In this document: positions 48,273 to 56,364 of the stretch, one piece after another
How positions within the stretch are numbered: position 1 is the stretch's first letter
How the letters are laid out: every line of letters starts with the position of its first letter
Source of the DNA: Kribbella steppae
GTDB taxonomy: Bacteria; Actinomycetota; Actinomycetes; Propionibacteriales; Kribbellaceae
Length of the DNA stretch: 64,000 nt
Assembly: GCF_004342025.1 (NCBI RefSeq)
Contig: NZ_SLWN01000003.1
Coordinates: 124,001-188,000 of the forward strand
Reading direction: 5' to 3'
Notes under the pieces: generated by a model
Told to the model about the DNA's origin: nothing
Databases searched by the model: none
Seen by the model: only the letters and a program-made list of their open reading frames with translations
Position numbers and translations under genes: made by a program

Positions 48273-48517
48273 GGCAATCAATTAGTAGCTAAAAGGAACA
48301 AAAACCACCCGCCGGCCTGGCCTGAGCCTCGCGCAAACGGCGTCAGGACAGCCGGCGGGTGGTTCGTGGTGCACCTCTGTGGCGGTGCACCGGACGGATC
48401 CGGCGGCGCCTCGCACTGGGCGCCTCTGCGTTGGATGTGCGACATCCGTGCGGTCTAGCTCGGTGGGCAAGACCGTCCGGGTGCGCTGCCGGGATCCGTT
48501 CGTCCGGTTCGCGCCAG
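48273..48517. other. Structured intergenic stretch, no protein gene
   Basis: Between the osmC stop and the small ORF at 48518 there is no convincing protein frame. It holds the long hairpin at 48303-48364, two self-complementary GGTGCACC boxes (about 48368-48402), a GGCGCC/GGCGCC pair, and a GGATGT-GCG-ACATCC hairpin (about 48433-48448). The density of inverted repeats suggests a structured 3' region or small RNA read on the minus strand. Confidence 0.45.
48303..48364 (-). terminator. Rho-independent terminator (minus strand) with T-run
   Basis: AACCACCCGCCGGC (48303-48316) and GCCGGCGGGTGGTT (48351-48364) pair perfectly over 14 bp, extended by inner CCTGA/TCAGG pairing. On the minus strand the stem is followed by TTTTTGTTCCTTTT, a classical U-tract that is rare in this GC-rich sequence. 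It ends minus-strand transcripts from the FUSC region, and the same stem lies 31 bp after osmC. Confidence 0.8.
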
Positions 48518-48643
48518 TTAGTGCTTGGCGGCGGCGTCGCTCCGGTCGTCTGTGGTCTGGGTGGTCGTGTCGACGGCCAGCAGGTCCTCGAGCTCGCGAA
48601 CCTGCTCGGTGGCCATCGAGGTCATCAGTCGGTGGATCGTCAT
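48518..48643 (-). CDS. Small acidic protein candidate (41 aa)
   Basis: A 41-codon frame from ATG 48643 to TAA 48520-48518. The product begins MTIHRLMTSMATEQVRELED and ends in a Thr/Asp/Ala-rich tail. About 90 percent of third codon positions are G or C, as in real genes here. No good ribosome-binding site is seen. It lies 62 bp after the FUSC gene on the same strand and before the terminator at 48303-48364, so it could be its last cistron. No homologue is recognised. Confidence 0.4.
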   Translation of the reverse strand: MTIHRLMTSMATEQVRELEDLLAVDTTTQTTDDRSDAAAKH

Positions 48644-48705
48644 GCCAGTGAGACGCACGCGATCCCCGGGTATGACGGGAAACCGGCCAAGAAGTTTCGT
48701 GTGAC

Positions 48706-49872
48706 CTACTTCTCATCCAGTCCGTCGAGGCGGAGCGGGACCAGCGTGCGGGCTTCGTCGTACGACGTACCGGTCAGTTCGAGCAGGTCGACCACGGTGG
48801 AACGGATCTGACCGAGGACCACGACGGCGGACAGTCCGGCCGGCAGCGGCATCTCTGCCGTACGGCGGCCGAGCTCGCCCAGCACGCGGTGCGCGGCCAC
48901 CTTCGCGGCCGGTTCGAACAGCGACTCGGCGATCAGCCGGGTGCCGTCGGCGAGGCGGTCGAGCAGCATCGGGTACTCGGCCGGCATCTGCTCGTTCCGC
49001 CAGACGGACACTGCGCAGCGCCGGACCAGGACTCTGATGTTCCGGATCGCGCGGTCCGCCGGGACGACGAGGTCCGCGATCTGCTGGACCCGGCCGCGGT
49101 GCCGGCGGCGGAACGGCGACATCCGGACCACCGCGACGCCCTCGTCGGCCGCACTGCGGAGCTCGTCCAGCATCGACTCGCTGGCCCGGGCCCGGCGGAG
49201 CGCGTCGGTGACCGCCTTCTCGTCGTTGTTCCGGAGGCCGTCGGCGGTCTCGATCAGGATCTCGGCCAGCTCGTTCAGCACCTCGGACGCTTGTTGCCGA
49301 GGGCGCCTGATCGCCGCGGCCGGCGCGATCGTGGCGGCAGCCAGGGCGACCACACCACCGAGCACGGCATCGAGCCAGCGGCTGAACCCGGCACCCGGAT
49401 TCGGCAGCAGGGTGGTGACGATCACCGCCTGGACACCGGCCTGCGTGGTCATCAGGGTGCCGGCGCCGAGGAGTACGGCGACGCTCATCGCCAGCGCGAC
49501 CACGAAGACGATCTGCGGTACGCCGGTGCCGAAGAACCGGACGAACAGGTCGCCGACCACAACCCCGACCGCCACGCCGGCCATCACCTCGGCGACCCGG
49601 CGCAGCCGCTGACCGAAGCTGAAGCCGAGACACACCATCGCCGCGACCGGCGCGAAGAACGGTTGCGGGTGGCCGAGGAGGTACCGGGCCAGGGCCCAGG
49701 CCACCCCGGCGGCGAGGGCGCACTGGGAGATGAAGAAGATCCGGTCCCGCCAGCGGTCCACCCGGCGGCGGACCGAGGCGCGCGAACGGCGCGCGGCCTG
49801 CGGTGCGATGTCGTCGCGGAGCTCCCGCAACTGGTCCAACGTCAGCCTGACCGGATCCACGGTGTCCATCAT
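48706..49872 (-). CDS. FUSC/ArAE-family membrane protein
   Basis: 388 residues (a second ATG follows the first). The N-terminal half has about six membrane segments with the FUSC pattern: 'SQCALAAGVAWALARYLLGHPQPFFAPVAAMVCLGFSFGQRLRRVAEVMAGVAVGVVVGDLFVRFFGTG'. The C-terminal half is a long cytoplasmic helical domain. Related proteins export aromatic acids or contribute to envelope integrity. Substrate unknown. Confidence 0.85.
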   Translation of the reverse strand: MMDTVDPVRLTLDQLRELRDDIAPQAARRSRASVRRRVDRWRDRIFFISQCALAAGVAWALARYLLGHPQPFFAPVAAMVCLGFSFGQRLRRVAEVMAGVAVGVVVGDLFVRFFGTGVPQIVFVVALAMSVAVLLGAGTLMTTQAGVQAVIVTTLLPNPGAGFSRWLDAVLGGVVALAAATIAPAAAIRRPRQQASEVLNELAEILIETADGLRNNDEKAVTDALRRARASESMLDELRSAADEGVAVVRMSPFRRRHRGRVQQIADLVVPADRAIRNIRVLVRRCAVSVWRNEQMPAEYPMLLDRLADGTRLIAESLFEPAAKVAAHRVLGELGRRTAEMPLPAGLSAVVVLGQIRSTVVDLLELTGTSYDEARTLVPLRLDGLDEK

Positions 49873-49925
49873 GGTCTACCGCGCCCGAGCTTGATTCACC
49901 CGCGCGGTGCGGTCAGGGTTGGGGC

Positions 49926-50429
49926 ATGACGGAGAACAACCGCGAGGACTACGGCAGCTACAGCGTTGACGACGAGGACCAGTTGCAGGCGGAGGACACC
50001 CTGAACGACCGGGGTGTGGACGATCTGCTCGACGAGGGGTACTCGCCGCCGGAGAAGTGGTCCGCGGGCGAAGGATTCGGGACGACGGCCGACGAAGCGC
50101 TGCAGGGGGAGACGCTGGACCAGCGCATCGCGCAGGAGGAGCCGGACGCGGACCCGTACGCCGAGGACGGCGAGGACGTCGGCGGTCCCGAGGTCGGGGT
50201 GGTGCGCTCCGGCCGGCTGGTCGCCCCGGACGAAGGTGCGCACAATGACGACGAGAACGACCTGGTCGCCGAGGACGTCGGCTTCGACGGCGCCGCCGCC
50301 TCCGCCGAGGAAGCCGCGGTCCACGTGGTCGACGACGAGGACAACTTCGAACTGGAAGACGACGACGAAGAGGACCTCCCCGCCTACCGCGACGTAGACC
50401 TGGGCGACACCACCGACCTGGAGGACTGA
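49926..50429 (+). CDS. DUF5709 acidic protein
   Basis: 167 residues, very acidic. The N-terminal 'YGSYSVDDEDQLQAEDTLNDRGVDDLLDEGYSPPEKWSAGEGFGTTADEALQGETLDQRIAQEEPD' is the DUF5709 signature, and 'VGVVRSGRLVAPDEGAHNDDENDLVAEDVGFDGAAASAEEAAVHVV' continues it. The tail is a run of Asp/Glu. The family is small, actinobacterial and of unknown function; the composition suggests a disordered cytoplasmic protein. Start ATG at 49926 after GGTTGGGGC. Confidence 0.9.
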   Translation: MTENNREDYGSYSVDDEDQLQAEDTLNDRGVDDLLDEGYSPPEKWSAGEGFGTTADEALQGETLDQRIAQEEPDADPYAEDGEDVGGPEVGVVRSGRLVAPDEGAHNDDENDLVAEDVGFDGAAASAEEAAVHVVDDEDNFELEDDDEEDLPAYRDVDLGDTTDLED

Positions 50430-50436
50430 CGCGACC

Positions 50437-51762
50437 TCAGCGGTGGGTTACTGCGACCTCGGCGCCTCGGGCGGGGACCAAGGTGACGTTTTTGGGTTTG
50501 GCGGGTTCGGGGGTGGGGTTCGGGGCCTGGAAGTTGTAGGTGGCGAGGGCGGCGCGGAGGATCTCGGTGCCTTCCATCAGGGAGAAGCCGGCGCCGATGC
50601 ACCGGCGCGCCCCGCCGCCGAACGGGATCCAGGTGCCGGGTGCCGGCGGATCGTCCTCGAGAAAACGCTGTGGACGGAAGTCCTGCGGCGTCGGGAAGTG
50701 CTCTGCATCCCGGTGCACCAGCCCGATCGCGGCCATGATCGTCGTACCGCGGGGCAACCGGTAGCCGGCCACGTCCGCGGTCTCGGTGAGTCGCCGCCCG
50801 ACCTGGTAGACGACCGGATGCAGCCGCATCGCCTCCTTCACGATCGCCTCGAGCTCGTCGTCCGCACCCGCGTCCGCGGCCCGCTGACCGAACGCCAGCT
50901 CCTCCGGCCGCCGGGCCAGCTCGTGGAACGCCCAGCCCATCGCCGTCGCGGTCGTCTCGTGCCCGGCCAGCAGCAGCGTCACCAGCTGATCCCGCAGCTC
51001 CACGTCCGACCAGTTGCCCGCAGCAAGCAGTCGGGAGAGTACGTCGTTGCGTCCGGCAAGGTTCCCCCGGCGCCGGGCGATCTCGTCGTACAGGATCTCG
51101 TCGACCTGGCGCTGGAGGGTCAGGTACGTCCGCCACGGCGGCACCCGGAGCAGGGACGGGTAGAACCCGCCGAGCATGATCACCGGCGACACCGAGACGA
51201 TCTTGTCCAGCAGCGGGCGGAGCTGGTTCAGCCGGTCGCGGTCCGTCACGCCGAAGACGACCTGCAGGATCACTTCGAGGGTCAGGTCCCGCATCCGCTG
51301 GTGCAGTTTGAACGGCTTGCCGATCGGCCAGTTCGCGACCTCGGCGCGGGCGAGTTCATGCACCATTTCGGCGTACCCGCGCAACGCCTGGCCCGAGAAG
51401 GCCGGCATCAGCTGACGGCGCATCCGGACGTGATCCTCGTCGTCCAGCAGCAGCAACGAGTGCGAGCCCATGATCGGTTCCAGCACGGTGTTGCCCTCAC
51501 CCGCGTGCATTACAGACGGCGAACTGCCGAACACCTCCCGGATGTGCTCCGGTCTGCTCAGGACGACGACCACGCGGCTGGACGGGACCAACCGGATCGT
51601 GAACACGTCGCCGTACCGTTCGCGCATCCGCGGGAAGAACGTCTTGCGGTGACTGGCGAACAGCACGGTCTGAGCCAGCGTCGGCAACCGCGAACCGGGC
51701 GGCAATGTGCGAGCCGTCTGCCGGTCGAGCGTCCGGGAACCGAGCAAGGGTGTCGAGGCCAT
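50437..51762 (-). CDS. Cytochrome P450
   Basis: 441 residues from the ATG at 51762, chosen for its AGGAGGTGGG site; 13 extra codons upstream are unlikely. P450 motifs: I-helix 'LVTLLLAGHETTATAMGWAFHELARRP', K-helix ExxR in 'IVKEAMRLHPVVYQVGRR', and heme loop 'WIPFGGGARRCIGAGFSLMEGTEIL' with the Cys ligand. The sequence resembles the CYP4/CYP102-like bacterial branch more than small-molecule biosynthetic P450s; this is an impression. No ferredoxin gene is adjacent. A PucR-type regulator remnant lies 45 bp upstream. Confidence 0.95.
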   Translation of the reverse strand: MASTPLLGSRTLDRQTARTLPPGSRLPTLAQTVLFASHRKTFFPRMRERYGDVFTIRLVPSSRVVVVLSRPEHIREVFGSSPSVMHAGEGNTVLEPIMGSHSLLLLDDEDHVRMRRQLMPAFSGQALRGYAEMVHELARAEVANWPIGKPFKLHQRMRDLTLEVILQVVFGVTDRDRLNQLRPLLDKIVSVSPVIMLGGFYPSLLRVPPWRTYLTLQRQVDEILYDEIARRRGNLAGRNDVLSRLLAAGNWSDVELRDQLVTLLLAGHETTATAMGWAFHELARRPEELAFGQRAADAGADDELEAIVKEAMRLHPVVYQVGRRLTETADVAGYRLPRGTTIMAAIGLVHRDAEHFPTPQDFRPQRFLEDDPPAPGTWIPFGGGARRCIGAGFSLMEGTEILRAALATYNFQAPNPTPEPAKPKNVTLVPARGAEVAVTHR

Positions 51763-51807
51763 CCCACCTCCTAGCTGGGTCGTCCAAGCTACGTCAGCCA
51801 CGCTACG

Positions 51808-51978
51808 TCAGCCGGGTGAACTCCGGGCGTCGAATGCGACAAGCGCCGCCACCAGCCGGGGCAGTTGGTCGTCACGCACCGGATCGAGCCCGGTCAACCA
51901 ACCAACCTGACGCAGTCGGTAGTCGACGGTGTTGGCGTGGACGTGCAGGTCCGCCGCGGTCTGCCGCAGCCGCATCAT
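51808..51978 (-). pseudogene. PucR/CdaR-type regulator remnant (C-terminal helix-turn-helix only)
   Basis: The frame from about 51978 reads 'MRLRQTAADLHVHANTVDYRLRQVGWLTGLDPVRDDQLPRLVAALVAFDARSSPG'. This is the terminal HTH_30 of PucR/CdaR-type regulators ('AA.LHVH.NT..YRL..V..LTG.D'). The preceding 300 or more residues are absent: upstream is the mannosidase terminator. It is therefore a truncated gene, perhaps the former regulator of the adjacent P450. Confidence 0.7.
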
Positions 51979-52010
51979 GAGGCGAGGCGGGTAGAGGCTG
52001 GAGCAAGAAA

Positions 52011-52050
52011 CGGGGGCTTGGGACAGGAAATTACCTGTCTCAGGCCCCCG
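52011..52050 (-). terminator. Terminator of the alpha-mannosidase gene
   Basis: A 17-bp stem: CGGGGGCTTGGGACAGG (52011-52027) with CCTGTCTCAGGCCCCCG (52034-52050), two G-T wobbles, 6-nt loop. On the minus strand it follows the mannosidase stop (52065) by 14 bp and is followed by TTTCTTG. Confidence 0.85.
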
Positions 52051-52064
52051 CATCGTGTCCTAGG

Positions 52065-55000
52065 TCAGGAGCGCTTGAAGCGCAGGGTGAGGATCTGGAA
52101 GGGGCGGAGCTCGAGGGAGACTGCGCCGTCCGTCAGGTCACGGTCGGCCAGGTGGCGCTCGAGCAGGTCGACCTCGGTCGCCGATGCCACCCCGAAGGAC
52201 GGGGCGACGGTGGCGCGGGAGCGACCGCCGGTGGACTCGTAGAGGCGGACGACGACGTCGCCGGACTGGTCGTCGGCTAGCTTCAGCGCCTCGACGATGA
52301 CGTTGCCGTTGTCGATGGCAACGAGTGGCTCGACCCCGTCGGCGCCGGTGACGACCCGCTCCGGCAGGTTGATCCGGTAGCCCTCCTCGACCGCCTCCGG
52401 GATCCCGGCACCGACGACCAGCGCGTGGTTCACGGTGTGCACGCCCTGGTCGGTCTTCGGGTCGGGGAACCGCGGTGCACGGATCAGCGACGTACGGATC
52501 GTCGTGGTCGTGCCGCCGTCCTCACGCGCGGTCCGGTTGATGTCGTGGCCGTACGTCGAGTCGTTCACGACGGCGACGCCGTACCCGGGCTCGCCGACGT
52601 GCACCCAGCGGTGCGCCGCGATCTCGAACTTCGCCGCGTCCCACGAGGTGTTCTGGTGGGTCGGCCGGAAGATGTGCCCGAACTGGGTCTCCGACGCCGA
52701 CCGATCGGCGTGTACGTCGACCGGGTACGCCGCCTTGAGGAACTTCTCCGCCTCGTGCCAGTCCATCGTGGTCTCGATGTCGACCCGCTTGGCGCCCGGC
52801 CGCAGCCGCAGCGTCTGGGTGACGTTGGATCGGTTGAAGGACCGCTTGACCACGACGGTCGCGACACCCTCGACCGTGCTGAAGTCGACGCTGTCCACCT
52901 CGGTCACGTCGCGGACGTTGTTCTTGTAGAACGAGTCGACGTCCCACGCGTCCCAGTGGTTCGGGGTGTCCACGTGCAGCTGCAGAAGGTTGCCCGCGGC
53001 ACCTGGTGCGATCACCTCGCGGCCGGCCTCGACGTCGTACAGGGAGGTGATCAGACCACGCTCGTCGATCGTGACCCGGATGACCCCGTTGTCCAGGACA
53101 CCGTTCTCGACCGACACGGCCTGGCCCTCACCGACGGCGATACCCGCGCCCAGACCTGCCACGCCACTGCGGGTGTGCGGTGCCGCGTTGAAGACGATCT
53201 GCGCATCGCCGGAGCCGGCCAGCGCCTGCTGGGCCGTCGCGATGATCCCGTTCAGCTCCTCGGCCAGCTTCGCGTACGTCGCCTCGGCCTCGCGGTGCAC
53301 CCAGGAGATCGAGCTGCCTGGCAGGATGTCGTGGAACTGGTTCAGCAGCACGGCCTTCCAGATCCGGTCCAGGTCCTCGTACGGGTACGCGTCCAGCTTG
53401 CCCGCGACCACGGCCGCGGCCGACCACAGCTCGGCCTCGCGGAGCAGGTGCTCGCTGCGCCGGTTGCCCTGCTTGGTCTTGGCCTGCGAGGTGTACGTGG
53501 CCCGGTGGATCTCCAGGTAGAGCTCACCCGACCAGACCGGCGCGTGGTCGTGGTACTCGTCCTCGGCGGCGGTGAAGAACTCGGTCGGGGACTCGATCGT
53601 CACCCGCGGCGAGGACTCCAGGTTCGCCACCCGGCGCGCGGTCGCGACGAACTCGCGGGTGGGGCCGCCACCGCCGTCGCCGTACCCGAACGGCACCAGG
53701 GAGTGGGTCGCCGCACCGTTCTCGGCGAAGTTGCGCTGGGCGTGCGCCAGCTCGCGGCCGGACAGGTCGGAGTTGTAGGTGTCGATCGGCGGGAAGTGGG
53801 TGAACACCCGGGTGCCGTCGAGACCCTCCCACCAGAAGGTGTGGTGCGGGAACTTGTTCTCCTTGTTCCAGGAGATCTTCTGGGTCAGGAACCACTTCGA
53901 CCCGGACAGCTTCACCAGCTGCGGCAGCGCGGCGGTGTAGCCGAACGAGTCCGGCAGCCAGACCTCCTGGGTGTCGATGCCGTACTCGTCCAGGAAGAAC
54001 TTCTTGCCGTGCACGAACTGCCGGGCCAGCGCCTCGCCGCCGGGCAGGTTGGTGTCGGACTCGACCCACATGCCGCCCACCGGAACGATGGTGCCGTCGG
54101 CAACGGCCTTCTTCAGCCGCTCCCACACCTCCGGGTAGTTGTCCTTCACCCAGGCGTGCTGCTGCGCCTGCGAGAACGCGAAGACCAGCTCCGGGTACTC
54201 CTGCGCCAGCGTGGCGACGTTGGAGACGGTCCGGGCCACCTTGCGGCGGGTCTCGCGCAGCGGCCAGAGCCAGGCCGAGTCGATGTGCGCGTGACCGACC
54301 GCGGAGAGCTGGTGCGCGCTCGCGTGCGCCGGCCGGCTCAGTACGTCGGTCAGCTGGGCGCGGGCGTCGGCCGCCGTACCGGCGACGTTCTCGTAGTCCA
54401 GGGCGTCCAGCGCGCGGCTGAGCGCACGCAGGATCTCGCGGCGCCGCGGTTCCTGCGGGGTCAGTTGCTGCTGCAGGCCGTCCAGCGCCTCGAGGTCGAG
54501 GATCAGGTCCCACACCTCGGCGTTGAAGACGGCCAGGTCGGCGCGGGCCAACTGGTAGATCGGCGTCTCGCCGCGCTTGGCGCCGATGTCGACCTTGGCG
54601 TAGGCGTTGTCGAGCGGGATCTCCGGGTTGGCCGCGCCCTCGACGTAGAACTCGATCCGGTCGCCGGGCGAGGCCGCCGTACCGTCGGGGCCGAGGATCG
54701 ACAGCGGTGCGTACGTCTGCCGCGGGTGCAGGCCCTTCAGCGGTACGCCGGAGGTGGTGTGGATCAGCCCTTCCGCGGAGAACCCGGGGCCGCCGCTGAA
54801 ACCGAGGTCGATGACGGCCTCGATCTCGCTCCCGGCCCACTCGGCCGGCACCTGGCCGCTGAACTTGAACCACGCGGTGCCCCAGGCCGGACCCCAGGGC
54901 AGGCCGATCTCGGCCGGCTCGTAGGTCGCCGCGAGCGCCTCGGCGGGCGACACCGGCTCACCCGGGGCGTGCCACACCTGGATGTCCAGCGGGACCGCCG

Positions 55001-55079
55001 CGCCGTAGATCGCGGGGCGGATCCGCTCCCGCAGGGCGCGCCTGAGCCGCTCCTCGATGAGTTGACGGTCGTCGTGCAC
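52065..55079 (-). CDS. Alpha-mannosidase, glycoside hydrolase family 38
   Basis: 1004 residues from the GTG at 55079 (GGAGG upstream). The GH38 catalytic domain begins 'AVGHAHIDSAWLWPLRETRRKVARTVSNVATLAQEYPELVFAFSQAQQHAWVK' (zinc ligands His, Asp). It continues 'MWVESDTNLPGGEALARQFVHGKKFF' and the nucleophile region 'QEVWLPDSFGYTAALPQLVKLSGSKWFLTQKISWNKENKFPHHTFWWEGLDGTRVFTHFPPIDTYN'. The middle and C-terminal beta domains follow. An N-terminal region of about 240 residues precedes the catalytic part, as in bacterial GH38. No signal peptide, so it is cytoplasmic, trimming imported mannosides. Confidence 0.96.
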   Translation of the reverse strand: MHDDRQLIEERLRRALRERIRPAIYGAAVPLDIQVWHAPGEPVSPAEALAATYEPAEIGLPWGPAWGTAWFKFSGQVPAEWAGSEIEAVIDLGFSGGPGFSAEGLIHTTSGVPLKGLHPRQTYAPLSILGPDGTAASPGDRIEFYVEGAANPEIPLDNAYAKVDIGAKRGETPIYQLARADLAVFNAEVWDLILDLEALDGLQQQLTPQEPRRREILRALSRALDALDYENVAGTAADARAQLTDVLSRPAHASAHQLSAVGHAHIDSAWLWPLRETRRKVARTVSNVATLAQEYPELVFAFSQAQQHAWVKDNYPEVWERLKKAVADGTIVPVGGMWVESDTNLPGGEALARQFVHGKKFFLDEYGIDTQEVWLPDSFGYTAALPQLVKLSGSKWFLTQKISWNKENKFPHHTFWWEGLDGTRVFTHFPPIDTYNSDLSGRELAHAQRNFAENGAATHSLVPFGYGDGGGGPTREFVATARRVANLESSPRVTIESPTEFFTAAEDEYHDHAPVWSGELYLEIHRATYTSQAKTKQGNRRSEHLLREAELWSAAAVVAGKLDAYPYEDLDRIWKAVLLNQFHDILPGSSISWVHREAEATYAKLAEELNGIIATAQQALAGSGDAQIVFNAAPHTRSGVAGLGAGIAVGEGQAVSVENGVLDNGVIRVTIDERGLITSLYDVEAGREVIAPGAAGNLLQLHVDTPNHWDAWDVDSFYKNNVRDVTEVDSVDFSTVEGVATVVVKRSFNRSNVTQTLRLRPGAKRVDIETTMDWHEAEKFLKAAYPVDVHADRSASETQFGHIFRPTHQNTSWDAAKFEIAAHRWVHVGEPGYGVAVVNDSTYGHDINRTAREDGGTTTTIRTSLIRAPRFPDPKTDQGVHTVNHALVVGAGIPEAVEEGYRINLPERVVTGADGVEPLVAIDNGNVIVEALKLADDQSGDVVVRLYESTGGRSRATVAPSFGVASATEVDLLERHLADRDLTDGAVSLELRPFQILTLRFKRS

Positions 55080-55200
55080 GAAATCATCCTCCGGGGTATG
55101 GCCGTGTCTGAATGGTCTTCTCACGCGACCCACACGGCCGCTGCGATGACAACGCTGTCACACCCACCCCAGGCCCGTCCAGACGCAGTTCATCGTTGCA

Positions 55201-55232
55201 CTCCCGGTAGCGATCAGATCGCAGTCCGGGAG
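55201..55232. promoter_or_regulatory. Nested palindrome in the mannosidase/TAXI spacer
   Basis: CTCCCGG (55201-55207) and CCGGGAG (55226-55232) enclose GCGATC-A-GATCGC (55210-55222). Lying between divergent genes, it is more likely a double operator than a terminator. No regulator is assigned. Confidence 0.45.
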
Positions 55233-55262
55233 CGTGGCTACCGGTGGGGACCCGTTGCCGTC

Positions 55263-55268
55263 TAGGTT
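55263..55268 (+). promoter_or_regulatory. -10 box of a probable leaderless TAXI transcript
   Basis: TAGGTT ends 7 bp before the ATG at 55276, so transcription would start at or next to the start codon. No ribosome-binding site is present, which supports a leaderless mRNA. No good -35 is seen. Confidence 0.4.
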
Positions 55269-55275
55269 GTCCTGC

Positions 55276-56313
55276 ATGGATCGACCCCGCCTCCTGACCC
55301 CTGCCGGGAACGGCCTCATCCAGTCAGCCGGTATGAGCCGGCGCAGCGTGCTCGGACTCGGCGCCGCTGCTGCCGCTGCGCTGGTCGTGCCCGGATGCTC
55401 CCGCGGCCGCTCGGACGAGCCCGCGCCGGCCGGCCCGGCCACGTTCGCCACCGGCAATGTGGGCGGTGTCTACAACACCTTCGGCAGCGGGCTGGCGAAG
55501 CTGGTCAGCGAGGTCACCGGTATGGAGCTCCTGACGATCGTCACGAACGGCTCGGTGGACAACCTGCAACGGGTGGCCGGGATGAAGGCCGACATGGGGT
55601 TCACCACCTCGGACACCGCGCTCAGCGCCCACGAGGGCACCGGTATGTTCGAGTCCGGCAGCCTCAAGTTCACCGCGCTGGCCCGGACGTACGACAACTA
55701 CGTGCACGTCGTGGTCCCGACCGCGTCGAACGTCGTCCAGCTCAAGCACCTGAACGGCCTGACGGTGAACGTCGGCCCGATGAACTCCGGGACCAAGGTG
55801 GTGGCCGACCTCATCCTGGGCACCGCCAAGCTGCGAAACGTCAGGACGACCAACTACTCGCTCGAGGACGCGGTCGCCCAGCTGAAGCGGAAGGCCGACA
55901 ACCAGGGCAAGGGCCCGGGGATCGACGCGCTGATCTGGAGCGGCGGCCTGCCGACCAAGCCGATCGGCGAACTACAGAAGTCGGTCGGCTTCCGGATGGT
56001 CGACATCGGAATGGTCGCCGAGGAGATCTCGCTGAAGAAGTTCGGCGGCTACATCGTGTCCTCGATCCCGCCGTCGGTGTACGGCCTGGCCACCTCGGTG
56101 CCGACGCTGGCGGTGCCGAACTACCTGATCGCCCGGCCGAACCTGTCCGACTCCTGGGCCTGGTGGACGGTCAACACGATGTTCCGCCGGCAGAACGACC
56201 TGATGGCGGCCCACGAGGAGGCCGGCTCGCTGGACCCGCGCTCGGCGATCGCCACCATGCCGATCCCGTTGCACCCCGCCGCCGAACGCTGGTTCCGCGC
56301 CAACCACATCTGA
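55276..56313 (+). CDS. TAXI-family solute-binding lipoprotein (Tat type)
   Basis: 345 residues from the ATG at 55276; a second ATG at 55333 is possible. A twin-arginine signal 'MSRRSVLGLGAAAAAALVVPGC' ends in a lipobox Cys, so the protein is anchored outside the membrane. Mature part: 'FATGNVGGVYNTFGSGLAKLVSE', 'TNGSVDNLQRVAGMKADMGFTTSDTAL', 'VGPMNSGTKVVADLILG' and 'IDALIWSGGLPTKPI', all TAXI-type substrate-binding motifs. It is not next to the permease: the kinase/regulator pair lies between. A sensing role for the kinase is a reasonable idea. Confidence 0.88.
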   Translation: MDRPRLLTPAGNGLIQSAGMSRRSVLGLGAAAAAALVVPGCSRGRSDEPAPAGPATFATGNVGGVYNTFGSGLAKLVSEVTGMELLTIVTNGSVDNLQRVAGMKADMGFTTSDTALSAHEGTGMFESGSLKFTALARTYDNYVHVVVPTASNVVQLKHLNGLTVNVGPMNSGTKVVADLILGTAKLRNVRTTNYSLEDAVAQLKRKADNQGKGPGIDALIWSGGLPTKPIGELQKSVGFRMVDIGMVAEEISLKKFGGYIVSSIPPSVYGLATSVPTLAVPNYLIARPNLSDSWAWWTVNTMFRRQNDLMAAHEEAGSLDPRSAIATMPIPLHPAAERWFRANHI

Positions 56314-56364
56314 GCTCCCCGGGTACGACGTACCGCCGGCTTGCCGCGTCCGTCGTAGCTGCTG

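Noticed and set aside
52425..55265. A 946-codon open frame on the plus strand
   Set aside because: It is the antisense of the GH38 mannosidase; its composition is that of a high-GC shadow frame (Val/Arg/Gly/Asp-rich, no motifs).
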